Part shown: piece after piece, positions 15,960 through 24,567 of the stretch
How positions within the stretch are numbered: position 1 is the stretch's first letter
How the letters are laid out: every line of letters starts with the position of its first letter
Notes under the pieces: model-generated
Told to the model about the DNA's origin: nothing
The model's database searches: none
What the model saw: only the letters and a program-made list of their open reading frames with translations
Program-made: the position numbers and the translations under genes
NCBI RefSeq assembly: GCF_009301415.1
Contig: NZ_CP045073.1
Span: 620,001 to 684,000 of the forward strand
DNA: 64,000 nt
Reading direction: 5' to 3'
Source: Paracoccus kondratievae
GTDB taxonomy: Bacteria; Pseudomonadota; Alphaproteobacteria; Rhodobacterales; Rhodobacteraceae

Positions 15960-18287
15960 CTATTCTCCCGAGAAAAGGTCAGAGTTGCTGTCATTGAGGG
16001 CGATGCCGCGAAATCCCTTGGCCGCACGGGTGTTGTGGCGTTCGAACCCGCGCACGATCAGGGCTTCCGAGAACCGCTTGACCGAGCCGGCGAATTCGCC
16101 GTTCGCCTCGGCCCAGGCCTTCCAGTCCGCAAACATCGTGGTGGTGGCCGCGCTCAGGTGCGATCCGAGCGAGCAGCGTTCATCGATCCAGCGACCGATG
16201 GCGTCCTCTGCCTCGAAGTAATCCTCGGTCGCGGCCATCACGGCGGGCGGTGGGCGCAGCCCCGTCCGCTGCCATTCGATGCAGCCTTCGAGCGCCCATG
16301 CGAGGATCCCGTCGCGTTCGGCGAGCAGCCTGTCCGCCAGGTGCTTGTCGCGCCGCGCGGGCGGGATGGTGACGGTGAACGGCACCATGTGCAGGCGCCG
16401 CTTCATCGCCTCGTCCACGTTGCGGATGGAGGGCTTGTGGTTGCCGACGATCAGCAGCTTGAACTGCGGGATGAACTCGAAGAAATCCTGCCGCATGAAG
16501 CGGGCGGTGATCTTGTCGCCCCCGGTCAGCGCCTTCAGCTTGCTTTCGGCCCAGCGGCTGCCCTGTTCGGTCTCGATGGAGGTCACGATCCGCGCACCAC
16601 GCAGCCCCGCCATGTCGGTCGGGTGGCGATCGCCCTGCGTGGCCATGAACATGTCCATCGGCGCGACGGTGGCGTAGTCGCCGAGGATGGCGGTCAGGGT
16701 GTTGGCGAAGACGGATTTGCCGTTGGCACCGGTGCCGTAAAGAAAGAACAGCGCATGCTCGGTGGTGACGCCGGTCAGGCAATAGCCCGCCATCCGCTGC
16801 AGGTAGGATTGCAGCTCGCCGTCCCCGCCGGTGACGGTCTCCAGAAAGCCCAGCCAGACGGGACAGGTGTCGGCGACGGACGCACCGGCGATCCTGGTCA
16901 TGAAGAGACCGGGATCATGTGGCCGGGATGCGCCGCTCTGGAGGTCGACCACACCGCCCGGCGTATTCAACAGCCAGGGATCACGGTCCCACGGTTCGGT
17001 CGTGGTCGCGTGGCGGCGGTCGGAACGGGCGAGCCGCTCCACGGCCGAAACCGTCGCGGCGGTGGAGAGCTTGGCCTTGAGCCTTGCGGATCCGGCACGC
17101 GCGGCCGCCTCGCGGCAGATCATCCGCGCCAGATCGAAGGCCTGCAGCGTCTCCTCACGCCGCCACAACTTGCCCGACCAGGTCAGCCACTGTCCCCAGC
17201 CCGCGACGTAGCGCCAAGTTTCGGCATGGCGGGCTGCGAAGGTTGCGGCGAGCGCATCCTCGGTGAAGCGCACCGGCACTGGCCCATCATGCCCCCCGCC
17301 ATCGCGAACGTCATCCTCGTCATCGACCTCGCCGTTGCGGGCGGCGTCGCGTTTCCAGAGGCGTTCGGCTTCCTCGCGCAGCCGATCCTCCGGCCAGGGA
17401 GGGGCAACGCGGGCCGTGTTGTAGGAGACGATTTCCTCCCAGGCCTGTTCGCGCGGCACATGGCCTTCGCGAGCACGGCGGATCCAGTAACCCATCACCC
17501 GCGACAGCGCGTCGAAGCGCGTGGTACCGTCGACGCCACCTTCGCGGACCTGACGGCCGAAAAGCTCGGTCACGCTGCCGCGCTCGGGGGCCGCCATGTT
17601 GAAGTCGAGCCCGGCCTCGCCTTCGAGCGGCGGCATGGCGATGATCGCCTCGAGCAGTTCGCCCAGATCGTAGTCGCGGGGGCCGTGGTGCAGAATCTCC
17701 ACCAGCCGCCGTCGGCCCTGTTTGGCATGGATCGATCCGGCCACCCGGATCGGCTGGTGGGCGGACCGGAAGGACGGATCGCCGCCGACCTTGGCGGCGA
17801 TCATGTGCCGCGCACGGCAGACCGTGGCGATGTCATCGCCCTCGGCGGGCTCGGACAGGCGCCAGTAGAGGTGCAGCTTGCGCTGGCCCTCGGCGGTGAC
17901 ACCGCCGGACGCCACTTCAAGCGTCGGGCATCCGAGATGCTGCACAAGATGGTCGCGCTTCGCAAGGATGTCGCCATGGTCGAGATCGACCAGCACAACC
18001 TGCGTCTGGACGATGCTCTCCGCCCGCGCGTCGCCTGGGGCCGCAACCGTGCCGGGCGCGACGAACAAGGCCATGCCGGCGTCGCTCGCCCATGTCGCCT
18101 GAAGCGCGAGTTTCGCGGCGAGCGTGGCGTCCGCTTCGATGAAGGGCACATGCGGCGGACCATCTCCCGCGCCTTTCTCGGCCAGAGCACGGACCGGCAC
18201 CCAGCCGTCGCAATAGCCGAACACGACGTCGGCATAGAGCGCGATCATTTCAGCGTCGGGCGCGATGGTGTCGGATGGGACCGTCAT
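15960..18287 (-). CDS. Phage primase-helicase (AEP-like N-terminus, D5/SF3 helicase C-terminus)
   Basis: A 775-residue protein. The N-terminal third looks like an archaeo-eukaryotic-type primase (VVLVDLDHGD as the acidic motif; RKLHLYWRLSE). The middle is a D5-N-like region. The C-terminal superfamily 3 helicase has Walker A in LYGTGANGKSVFANTL, Walker B near ARIVTSIETEQG and KLLIVGNHKPSI. It should prime and unwind at the element's own replication origin. ATG 18287 overlaps the stop of the upstream nuclease gene; a longer frame to 18764 is antisense-type sequence. Confidence 0.88.
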   Translation of the reverse strand: MTVPSDTIAPDAEMIALYADVVFGYCDGWVPVRALAEKGAGDGPPHVPFIEADATLAAKLALQATWASDAGMALFVAPGTVAAPGDARAESIVQTQVVLVDLDHGDILAKRDHLVQHLGCPTLEVASGGVTAEGQRKLHLYWRLSEPAEGDDIATVCRARHMIAAKVGGDPSFRSAHQPIRVAGSIHAKQGRRRLVEILHHGPRDYDLGELLEAIIAMPPLEGEAGLDFNMAAPERGSVTELFGRQVREGGVDGTTRFDALSRVMGYWIRRAREGHVPREQAWEEIVSYNTARVAPPWPEDRLREEAERLWKRDAARNGEVDDEDDVRDGGGHDGPVPVRFTEDALAATFAARHAETWRYVAGWGQWLTWSGKLWRREETLQAFDLARMICREAAARAGSARLKAKLSTAATVSAVERLARSDRRHATTTEPWDRDPWLLNTPGGVVDLQSGASRPHDPGLFMTRIAGASVADTCPVWLGFLETVTGGDGELQSYLQRMAGYCLTGVTTEHALFFLYGTGANGKSVFANTLTAILGDYATVAPMDMFMATQGDRHPTDMAGLRGARIVTSIETEQGSRWAESKLKALTGGDKITARFMRQDFFEFIPQFKLLIVGNHKPSIRNVDEAMKRRLHMVPFTVTIPPARRDKHLADRLLAERDGILAWALEGCIEWQRTGLRPPPAVMAATEDYFEAEDAIGRWIDERCSLGSHLSAATTTMFADWKAWAEANGEFAGSVKRFSEALIVRGFERHNTRAAKGFRGIALNDSNSDLFSGE

Positions 18288-19033
18288 GCCCAGCACCGTT
18301 CCCGCCACGCACAGAAGCGGCATTCGAAGTGGTCGGGGTCGGCCGTGTGGCGCGGCAGCAGTTCGCCGGCATCGCAGGCGCGCAGGATCGTCACCGCCTT
18401 GTCGCTGGCGGACTGGGCAAGTGCGGCATCGAACGGCACGAGTTCGTGCCAGATCTCGCACGTGTCCTTGTTGATCGCCGTGAACAGCGCGGGCGTTTCG
18501 GTCAGGCCGAGATAGGCCTGGTAGAGTGCTATTTGTGCGGCGTAGACCGGCTTGGCTTTCGCGACGCCATGCTTCGCGATCTCGCGCCAGTTCTTCGCAT
18601 TGGCCGACTTGCACTCCCAGAGCGCCGGGACCGCCATGCCGTTCGGCGCGGCGACCACCACGCCGTCGGCATGCCCCTGGACCCGACCACCGACGACCGA
18701 GAAGCCGAACTGATCGCCATGGCGATTGCGCGTGCGAAGGTCGAAGCCCGCCTGGCGCAGCCATTCGATGGCCAGATCTTCGAGGACGTGTCCGAGCGCG
18801 AATATGCGCAGAGACTGGCCCGAGAATCCGGCGCCCGGGTCCTTCGGCGTCTTCAGGTATTCGTATTGCAGCCTGCGCTGGCAGATATCGCCGAGCCGGC
18901 TGCCGCCGAGGTAGTCGCGCGCGGGACGTTCGGCCTGTTCCGCAACGAGGGCATTATCGATGCAGGCATTGACGGTGTCCGCGAAACTGGGCGGCTTCTC
19001 CCGATGGTTGAAGTCGAAACCGGCGTCCATCAA
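18284..19033 (-). CDS. PD-(D/E)XK nuclease, RecB/Cas4-like
   Basis: About 249 residues with a RecB-family core: GHADGVVVAAPNG (Asp), ALWECKSANAKNW (the ECK catalytic motif) and a following helix with YAAQIALYQAYLGL. One Cys near the N-terminus (DICQRRLQYEY) and a C-terminal cluster (FECRFCAWRERCW) make the four-cysteine set that binds an iron-sulfur cluster in Cas4/AddB-like nucleases. Probably an exonuclease for phage recombination or replication. Confidence 0.85.
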   Translation of the reverse strand: MMDAGFDFNHREKPPSFADTVNACIDNALVAEQAERPARDYLGGSRLGDICQRRLQYEYLKTPKDPGAGFSGQSLRIFALGHVLEDLAIEWLRQAGFDLRTRNRHGDQFGFSVVGGRVQGHADGVVVAAPNGMAVPALWECKSANAKNWREIAKHGVAKAKPVYAAQIALYQAYLGLTETPALFTAINKDTCEIWHELVPFDAALAQSASDKAVTILRACDAGELLPRHTADPDHFECRFCAWRERCWA

Positions 19034-19236
19034 AACGGCACCTCCGGATCGGGCCGGGGCGCGCTGGTCTGCATCGCCTCCTGGAAGCCATCGACGGCGG
19101 CGGTGGTGAGGGCGAGCGCCTGCGCCTCGCTGAGATCGGCGAACCGCTTGGTCCAGCCGATCTCGGCCATCAGTTCGGCCATGTTCTTCAAGGCGGCGCG
19201 GAGCGCGGCCTGTTCACGTTCATCGGGATCGATCAT
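19030..19236 (-). CDS. Small acidic phage protein (DUF6511-like)
   Basis: A 68-residue helical protein, MIDPDEREQAALRAALKN, sharing overlapping start/stop codons with the nuclease downstream and with a tiny frame upstream. It may be an accessory to the nuclease. No domain with known function is recognised. Confidence 0.65.
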   Translation of the reverse strand: MIDPDEREQAALRAALKNMAELMAEIGWTKRFADLSEAQALALTTAAVDGFQEAMQTSAPRPDPEVPF

Positions 19237-19313
19237 GCGCAGCCCTCATGTGCCGGGGCCGCATGCGGGCATGGATGGATGTCAGCGCGGCGCGCGAAGG
19301 GGATTGTGGTCAT
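19233..19313 (-). CDS. Possible 26-residue leader protein with Cys/His motif
   Basis: Translation from ATG 19313 gives a short peptide with HPCPHAAPAHEGC near its end. Its TGA overlaps the ATG of the next gene (ATGA), the same coupling used throughout this operon. The spacing of Cys and His could bind zinc. It is the first potential frame of the minus-strand arm; it may also be only a coupling leader. Confidence 0.35.
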   Translation of the reverse strand: MTTIPFARRADIHPCPHAAPAHEGCA

Positions 19314-19378
19314 GGGAGAGCTCCAGATGCTCTCCTCACCTACCGGCTGGCTGTCCTGACTGTCGGATGTGCGGTTCG

Positions 19379-19393
19379 GAACACTTCGGGAAC
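19379..19393. promoter_or_regulatory. SOS (LexA) box GAAC-N7-GAAC
   Basis: The sequence GAAC, seven bases, GAAC is the reverse complement of the alphaproteobacterial LexA operator GTTC-N7-GTTC. It lies in the 150-base divergent region between the two arms of the phage element, 72 bases upstream of the plus-strand operon. LexA binding here would keep one or both arms silent until DNA damage. A chance match is possible (8 fixed bases), but the position is exactly where such a site would act. Confidence 0.6.
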
Positions 19394-19464
19394 ATGGACT
19401 TGTGCGTTCACAACTCTGCCGATAGCCTGAAATTTCCCCGATTCACCCTGGAGCCGCGTCGCGC

Positions 19465-20655
19465 ATGGCGTCATTCAACCCGAGAAGCTTCACCAACCCT
19501 GATCGCCTCAAGAGCATTTCGCCGAAGCACCTACTGAAGTTCTTCGCGACGTGGGCGGAATATTTTTCGGCGCGGGGTTTTGAACTTCCGGTCGAAGCGG
19601 ATGAGGATTTTCCCTACGACGATCTTGCTGCGGTGTTGATGAAGCCCGACGAAAACGTGCCGCCCGAAATGGTCGACGCGCTTTTCTACGTGCACGAGAC
19701 CGCGACCAAGGAAACCGCCGAGGAGTTGATCGAGGCGGCAGGACGGGCTGGTCTCACGATCGAGGCCGGTGAGGAACCATCCGATGCGGACATCGCCCTG
19801 CAGATCTGGCTCCAGAAACCTGATCTGCTGCGACGTCAGCATGCCGAGACCGTGGCATTCACACGTTCGCGGTTCATCTACTTCGCGGGCCAGAGCGGCA
19901 AGCCGCGACCGGCTCCGGATCCGACCGCCGAACAGACCGCGATCATGCAGGAGCGGATGGACGAGTGGTTCGACCGCAAGCGGCGTGGCAAGGGCTCACG
20001 GGTATTCGCTTTTCCGCGCGGCACGAAGACATGGTTCATGGTCCGGCATGGCGAACCGATGCGGCGCGAGGGGCGACATCAGGATGATGGCGGATCGGGA
20101 ATCGCCTACTATCGACCGCAGAAGCACGACGTCGTCATTTATGACGGCGAGTCTGACGAACTTGCCGTCAATGCAGGGACGAAAGGCGAAACCGAGCTCT
20201 ACCTGCGGACGTTCGGCGGGGTCATCTTCGGGGACGAGGAGTACTTCGATCGCTCGAACCGCTTCACCCTCGATCCTCTGCTGGAGAAGGGCGAGAAATC
20301 GCTCGACAACGACACTGTCTCCGAGATCGTCAAGGTGCGCCTGATCGAAATCGAACGCTTCTGGGGCGGAAAGGCCAAGGAGAAGGAGGTGCGCAAGGCG
20401 AACGACCTCTTCATGGCCTGGGACGACAATTGGGAGCGGCGCCTTGCGGGCGGTTCCATCGACCGGGCCGTTTTCAAGGTCAAGTTCGATGGGGATGGCA
20501 AGGAGCGGACGGTTGCCATTCTCCCGCCGAGCCTCGCGCGCTATGACCGTGATGCCGACAGCGATCTGATCGACCGCTGGCTCAAGGATCAGGGATTTTG
20601 CCGCCCCAACGTCGGAGATGAGGACGATGACGTCGGCGTTCTGGAGGACGATTGA
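19465..20655 (+). CDS. Unknown protein, first gene of the SOS-box operon
   Basis: A 396-residue soluble, acidic protein, MASFNPRSFTNPDRLKSISP. Visible features: an N-terminal helical segment rich in Phe/Trp (LLKFFATWAEYFSARGFEL); a middle with HAETVAFTRSRFIYFAGQ and a basic linker (FDRKRRGKGSRVFAFPRG); a beta-rich part (YRPQKHDVVIYDGE) resembling nothing I recognise; and an Asp/Glu-rich C-terminus. No catalytic motif stands out. It overlaps the next gene by 38 bases, so the two are probably made together and may interact. It is the first gene after the candidate LexA site. Confidence 0.75.
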   Translation: MASFNPRSFTNPDRLKSISPKHLLKFFATWAEYFSARGFELPVEADEDFPYDDLAAVLMKPDENVPPEMVDALFYVHETATKETAEELIEAAGRAGLTIEAGEEPSDADIALQIWLQKPDLLRRQHAETVAFTRSRFIYFAGQSGKPRPAPDPTAEQTAIMQERMDEWFDRKRRGKGSRVFAFPRGTKTWFMVRHGEPMRREGRHQDDGGSGIAYYRPQKHDVVIYDGESDELAVNAGTKGETELYLRTFGGVIFGDEEYFDRSNRFTLDPLLEKGEKSLDNDTVSEIVKVRLIEIERFWGGKAKEKEVRKANDLFMAWDDNWERRLAGGSIDRAVFKVKFDGDGKERTVAILPPSLARYDRDADSDLIDRWLKDQGFCRPNVGDEDDDVGVLEDD

Positions 20656-21784
20656 GCGCGTTCCCGGTCACGCGACCGACACGCGCGACTGGAAGGTGGA
20701 CCTGACGGATTGCTGGACCCAGGTCGAACGCTACCTTCCGGAGACCTCCAAGTACGCAGAACGTATCGACTGTCCCTGGCCCGGAGGGGAACATTGCCCG
20801 CGCCATGTCGTGCGACATGCCTGCGGCTCGGTCCGTGCCGTCTGCAGCGATCCGGGGCGACTCTGCGAAACCCTCGACATCAATTCCGACGATATCCGCA
20901 TCCGTGAACTCGACCGCCGCAGACTATTCGCCGACATTGCCACGGCGCTTGGCCTTGTCGTTCCCACCGCGCCTTCGCGCGGGGCGGCCCTTCTGCACAT
21001 CGGCGATCATGCCATTGCCGCCGGCCGGAGTTTTCCGGTGTTCGCTGCGCTCACAAGCCCGCGCGCGCCGCTCAGCCGGGCAGACGTCCTCGACATCGAT
21101 CGCCGCAATCTGCCATTCGTCCTGCTGGTGACATCGCTCGGCGCGATTGACCCGGACGTTCCGGCCTTTCTTGCGGCACGGCAAGGGCGTGTTCTGACGT
21201 GGGCCGAATGCCTCCACTTCGCCCTCGCACCGCGCAAGGGATTCGTCGCTGCCATGCCACTTGTCGATCTCTTCGCGCCCGAGATCGCGGCACTGGCGAA
21301 CGGAGGTGACGTCGCCCAGCGTCCGGTGATGACTCTGCCTGCGAATGCACGGTGGTCCGATCTGCGCTTCGCGTTTCGCGAGGAGGCCGTGCTCAACGTC
21401 AGCTATCTTGGGCAGGCTCCGGCGCGCCTTGAACCGGACCAGATCGGCATGCGCGATGAGCGGAACGGCAAGCCGAACCGCCAGTGGCGGCTACTCCTTG
21501 TTTGCGCCGCACTTGGCGGGGCATTGCCTCGGTCCTTTCCGATTTCCACCATCAAGGGGCGCCGCCCGGCGAGCGATATCGTTCGCATTCTCGGGCAGTT
21601 CCAGCGTGGTTACGAAAAGCAGCGCCAACTTCTCGCCGCCGCGCTAAGGGTGCAGTTCGGGATCGACGACGATCCGTTCACGGCCGAGGACGATTGTTAC
21701 GCGGCACGCTTCCTTGTCGATGCAAGTGCGCTGCGTCAGGGTCGCGCTGACCAGCGAGACCGAAATTTCGCCGACGACGACTGA
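20618..21784 (+). CDS. Unknown protein with Cys/His cluster and possible winged-helix C-terminus
   Basis: A 388-residue protein; ATG 20618 or 20627 are possible starts. Near residues 50-90 a cluster of Cys and His (CPWPGGEHCPRHVVRHAC, then VCSDPGRLC) looks like a zinc-binding module. The middle is alpha/beta with many Arg and Asp. The C-terminal region (RFAFREEAVLNVSYLGQ ... QWRLLLVCAALGG) could be a winged-helix or other DNA-binding fold. No family is recognised. A strong terminator follows within 70 bases, so the pair at 19465-21784 is a self-contained two-gene unit. Confidence 0.75.
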   Translation: MRTMTSAFWRTIERVPGHATDTRDWKVDLTDCWTQVERYLPETSKYAERIDCPWPGGEHCPRHVVRHACGSVRAVCSDPGRLCETLDINSDDIRIRELDRRRLFADIATALGLVVPTAPSRGAALLHIGDHAIAAGRSFPVFAALTSPRAPLSRADVLDIDRRNLPFVLLVTSLGAIDPDVPAFLAARQGRVLTWAECLHFALAPRKGFVAAMPLVDLFAPEIAALANGGDVAQRPVMTLPANARWSDLRFAFREEAVLNVSYLGQAPARLEPDQIGMRDERNGKPNRQWRLLLVCAALGGALPRSFPISTIKGRRPASDIVRILGQFQRGYEKQRQLLAAALRVQFGIDDDPFTAEDDCYAARFLVDASALRQGRADQRDRNFADDD

Positions 21785-21814
21785 CTCTTTCCGAACTTTT
21801 TTCCATCCCACCCA

Positions 21815-21849
21815 ACCCCATGAAGCCGCAAGGTTTCGTGGGGTTTTTC
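21815..21849 (+). terminator. Strong rho-independent terminator
   Basis: A stem of about 13-15 base pairs (outer ACCCCA/TGGGGT, inner part with G-U pairs) is closed by a GCAA tetraloop and followed by TTTTT. It ends the two-gene unit above and separates it from the sigma-like gene. Confidence 0.85.
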
Positions 21850-21948
21850 GTTTTCCGATCCCCCTGATTTCGAGGCCCTCCAACGAATTTTCGCCGGTGC
21901 CAGGCACTCGGGCCGCGTGCCCGTCCACCTGGACGAAGGCGAAACTTC

Positions 21949-22560
21949 ATGGAGCGTTTCCACCCCATTTGCGACGCGCACTCGCGCGTCTCCCGTAACA
22001 TCACCATTCGCGCCGAACGGCTGGCCCGCTCGGGCTCCGTCCCCGGAATGGACGCCGAGGACATCAAGCAGGACCTGCGGCTGCACCTCTATCGCCGGGA
22101 CGGGAAGTTCGATCCTTCCCGCGGTCAGTACGACACCTTCGCCGACCGCGTTCTGGCGAACCGCATCGCCACGCTGGCCGCGCCGACCGAACGGCTGCGG
22201 GCCGAGCGGACTTGGATCGACTTCGACAGTCCCGCCGAGGGGCGCGGTGAAGACGAGATGCTGCCGCTCGCGGAAACGCTGCCCGACAGCGTGATGCCGC
22301 ATGCCGCCGTCACACGCGCACCAGACGAGGCGTTCGGGCTGGTCCGGGACGTCCAGCGGCTCCTTGCTGGCCTGACCCCGACCTGCCGCGCCCTCGCGCT
22401 GGCGCTGATCGACATGTCGCCGACGGAAGCGGCCGAAGCCCTCGGGATCCATAGGAGCACCGTCTACGCGCGGCTCGCCACCATCCGGAAGGCGGCCGAG
22501 GCGCTTGATCTCGCGGCATATCTCGGCACCGCCCCGACAGTCTCGGAGGCTCGCCGGTAG
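21949..22560 (+). CDS. Sigma-70-like protein of the phage element
   Basis: A 203-residue protein. The N-terminal region resembles sigma region 2 (VPGMDAEDIKQDLRLHLYRR and YDTFADRVLANRIATL). The C-terminal region 4-like helix-turn-helix is MSPTEAAEALGIHRSTVYARLATIR. It lacks a typical core-binding signature that I can verify, so it could be a divergent sigma factor or a regulator derived from one. It probably directs transcription of the recombination genes or of late genes. Confidence 0.75.
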   Translation: MERFHPICDAHSRVSRNITIRAERLARSGSVPGMDAEDIKQDLRLHLYRRDGKFDPSRGQYDTFADRVLANRIATLAAPTERLRAERTWIDFDSPAEGRGEDEMLPLAETLPDSVMPHAAVTRAPDEAFGLVRDVQRLLAGLTPTCRALALALIDMSPTEAAEALGIHRSTVYARLATIRKAAEALDLAAYLGTAPTVSEARR

Positions 22561-22736
22561 GTGACAACAGGACCGGCGATAACCCGGCCCACCAGTTTCA
22601 TGCCGGGCCCTCGGAGGAATGCAACACCCCCACGCGGGGAAACACTCCGACCGCAAGCTCCAGGGCGGCGTCAGGCCCGGCAGCAGTCTTCCCGACGATC
22701 CCTGGACACCAACCGACGAAAACACGGAGCATCACC

Positions 22737-23030
22737 ATGTTCACGACTTCCCCCCTGAAACGCCTGCGCCAGTCGAGCTGGATGGAGGCGATCCCCGACA
22801 CGATCAACGTTCCGGCCCTGTCCGACAGGCCGAACCGCGCGGTGCCGATCGAGCGCGCCACTGTGGACGACATCGAGTTCGCGCTTGTCGCCCTGGCGTG
22901 GCAGCAGTCCGAGCTCTACCGGCTCACGAGTGCGCTTGGCGACGTATTGAAGATGGCACGCCGCCAGGGCGCTTGTGGCGCGGACATCGCCATTTCGGCT
23001 GCTGTGCGGGATCTGGAGGGCGGCAAGTGA
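22737..23030 (+). CDS. Small hypothetical phage protein
   Basis: A 97-residue protein starting MFTTSPLKRLRQSSWMEA, with an Ala-rich helical second half. Its stop overlaps the GTG start of the ATPase gene by four bases. The close coupling to the Sak4-like gene suggests an accessory to recombination. No family is recognised. Confidence 0.65.
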   Translation: MFTTSPLKRLRQSSWMEAIPDTINVPALSDRPNRAVPIERATVDDIEFALVALAWQQSELYRLTSALGDVLKMARRQGACGADIAISAAVRDLEGGK

Positions 23031-23923
23031 GCGCCCCGTTCGGCGCCGGGCCGCTCCGGATCATCACCGCCGACGAACGGCTGCGCGAGGCGCGCGGCAT
23101 CAAGGGGGTGCTCACGGGCACCTCCGGCATCGGCAAGACCACGCAACTCCTGACCCTCGATCCGCAGCGCACGCTGTTTCTGAACCTCGAGGCGGGCGAG
23201 CTCGCCGTGCAGGGCTGGCCCGGCGACGAGATCCGCATCCGCGACTGGGAGGTCGCCCGCGATCTCGCGGCCTGGATCGGCGGCGCCAACCCGGCGATGC
23301 GGGACGACCAGTCCTATGGGCCCGGGCACTTCGCACGGGTTTGCGCCGCCTTCGGCCCCGCCACCCAGCTCGACAAATACGACACCGTCTTCGTCGACAG
23401 CATCTCCGTCGCCTCTCGCATTTGCCTTCAGTGGTGCAAGGGTCAATCCCAAGCCCAATCCGACCGCACCGGCAAGCCGGATCTCCGCGCGACCTACGGG
23501 TTGCTCGGCCAGGAGATGATCGGCTGGCTCACGCATCTGCAGCACACGCCCGCCAAGAACATCTGGCTGGTCGGGCTGCTGGACCGCAAGCTGGACGATT
23601 TCGGCAAGCCCTTCTTCTCGATGCAGATCGAGGGCTCGAAGACCGGGCTCGAACTGCCCGGCATCGTCGACGAGGTCATCACCCTGACCGAGTTGCGCCC
23701 CGAGAAGGGCGAGGCGTTCCGCGCCTTCATCTGCACCACCATCAACGATTTCGGCCTGCCGGCAAAGGACCGCAGCGGCCGGTTGTCGATGATCGAGCCC
23801 GCTCATCTCGGGCGGCTCATGGCGAAGATCCGTGGTCCGCGCCCAGAGGGCGCTGCCCGCCTGAACTTCGATCTGCCCACGGACGCCACCGCACCCAATC
23901 CCCCGACGACGAAAGGAGCATGA
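23027..23923 (+). CDS. Sak4-like phage recombination ATPase (AAA_24)
   Basis: A 298-residue protein from GTG 23027. It is a RecA/RAD51-core ATPase with Walker A GVLTGTSGIGKTTQLL, Walker B-like DTVFVDSISVAS and a hydrolysis-linked NIWLVGLLDRK. Such proteins work with single-strand DNA-binding partners in phage recombination, and the next gene is a likely partner. GTG was chosen because sequence before it is antisense-like and the overlap with the upstream stop is tight. Confidence 0.85.
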   Translation: MSAPFGAGPLRIITADERLREARGIKGVLTGTSGIGKTTQLLTLDPQRTLFLNLEAGELAVQGWPGDEIRIRDWEVARDLAAWIGGANPAMRDDQSYGPGHFARVCAAFGPATQLDKYDTVFVDSISVASRICLQWCKGQSQAQSDRTGKPDLRATYGLLGQEMIGWLTHLQHTPAKNIWLVGLLDRKLDDFGKPFFSMQIEGSKTGLELPGIVDEVITLTELRPEKGEAFRAFICTTINDFGLPAKDRSGRLSMIEPAHLGRLMAKIRGPRPEGAARLNFDLPTDATAPNPPTTKGA

Positions 23924-23925
23924 CA

Positions 23926-24555
23926 ATGGCGAGCGACATGGATTTCAACGGCGCGGACACGCAGGATGCCGCTTTCGACCTCATCCCGGCCAACACGCTG
24001 GTCAAGGTCTGCCTCACCGTCCGCCCCGGCGGCGCGGGCCCGGAAGGCTGGCTGACCCAGAGCAAGACGAGCCCGGCCCTCTACCTCAACACCGAGGCTG
24101 TCGTGATGGAGGGGCCGTTCGCGCGGCGTCGCATCTACACCCGCATCGGTTTTCGCGGAAAGGCTGCGGGCGGTCCCGGCGACGACACCTACGGCAACCG
24201 CGGGCGCGCCATGATCCGCGGCATCCTCGAATCCGCCCGCGGTGTGCGTGCCGATGACCAGTCGAACGCCGCCCGCGCCGCGCGGATGGTCCGCAGCCTC
24301 GGCGAGTTGAGCGGGCTGGAGTTCGTGGCGCGCATCGGCATCGAGCGCGACAAGGACAAGCCCGACGACACCGGGCGCAACGTCATCAAAGCCGCGCTCG
24401 GCGCCGACCATGCCGAATATGCGCGCCTGATGGGCAGCGTGCCCCAGCCGCCGCAACAGGGTCAGTTCACCGCGACGGGCGCCCATCTGTCGAACACCGG
24501 CACGGGCCAGTCCGGCGCGCCGTCCTCCGGTTCCGCACCCTTCTGGGCACGCTGA
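23926..24555 (+). CDS. DUF669-like probable single-strand DNA-binding protein
   Basis: A 209-residue protein, MASDMDFNGADTQDAAFDL. It has an OB-like beta-rich N-terminal half (LVKVCLTVRPGG, LYLNTEAVVMEG), a conserved FVARIGIERDKDK segment and a flexible Gly/Ser/Pro/Gln tail ending FWAR, like SSB proteins. It follows the Sak4-like ATPase by two bases with a good ribosome site (AAAGGAG) seven bases before ATG 23926. Confidence 0.75.
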   Translation: MASDMDFNGADTQDAAFDLIPANTLVKVCLTVRPGGAGPEGWLTQSKTSPALYLNTEAVVMEGPFARRRIYTRIGFRGKAAGGPGDDTYGNRGRAMIRGILESARGVRADDQSNAARAARMVRSLGELSGLEFVARIGIERDKDKPDDTGRNVIKAALGADHAEYARLMGSVPQPPQQGQFTATGAHLSNTGTGQSGAPSSGSAPFWAR

Positions 24556-24567
24556 GGGGGGGCGGTC

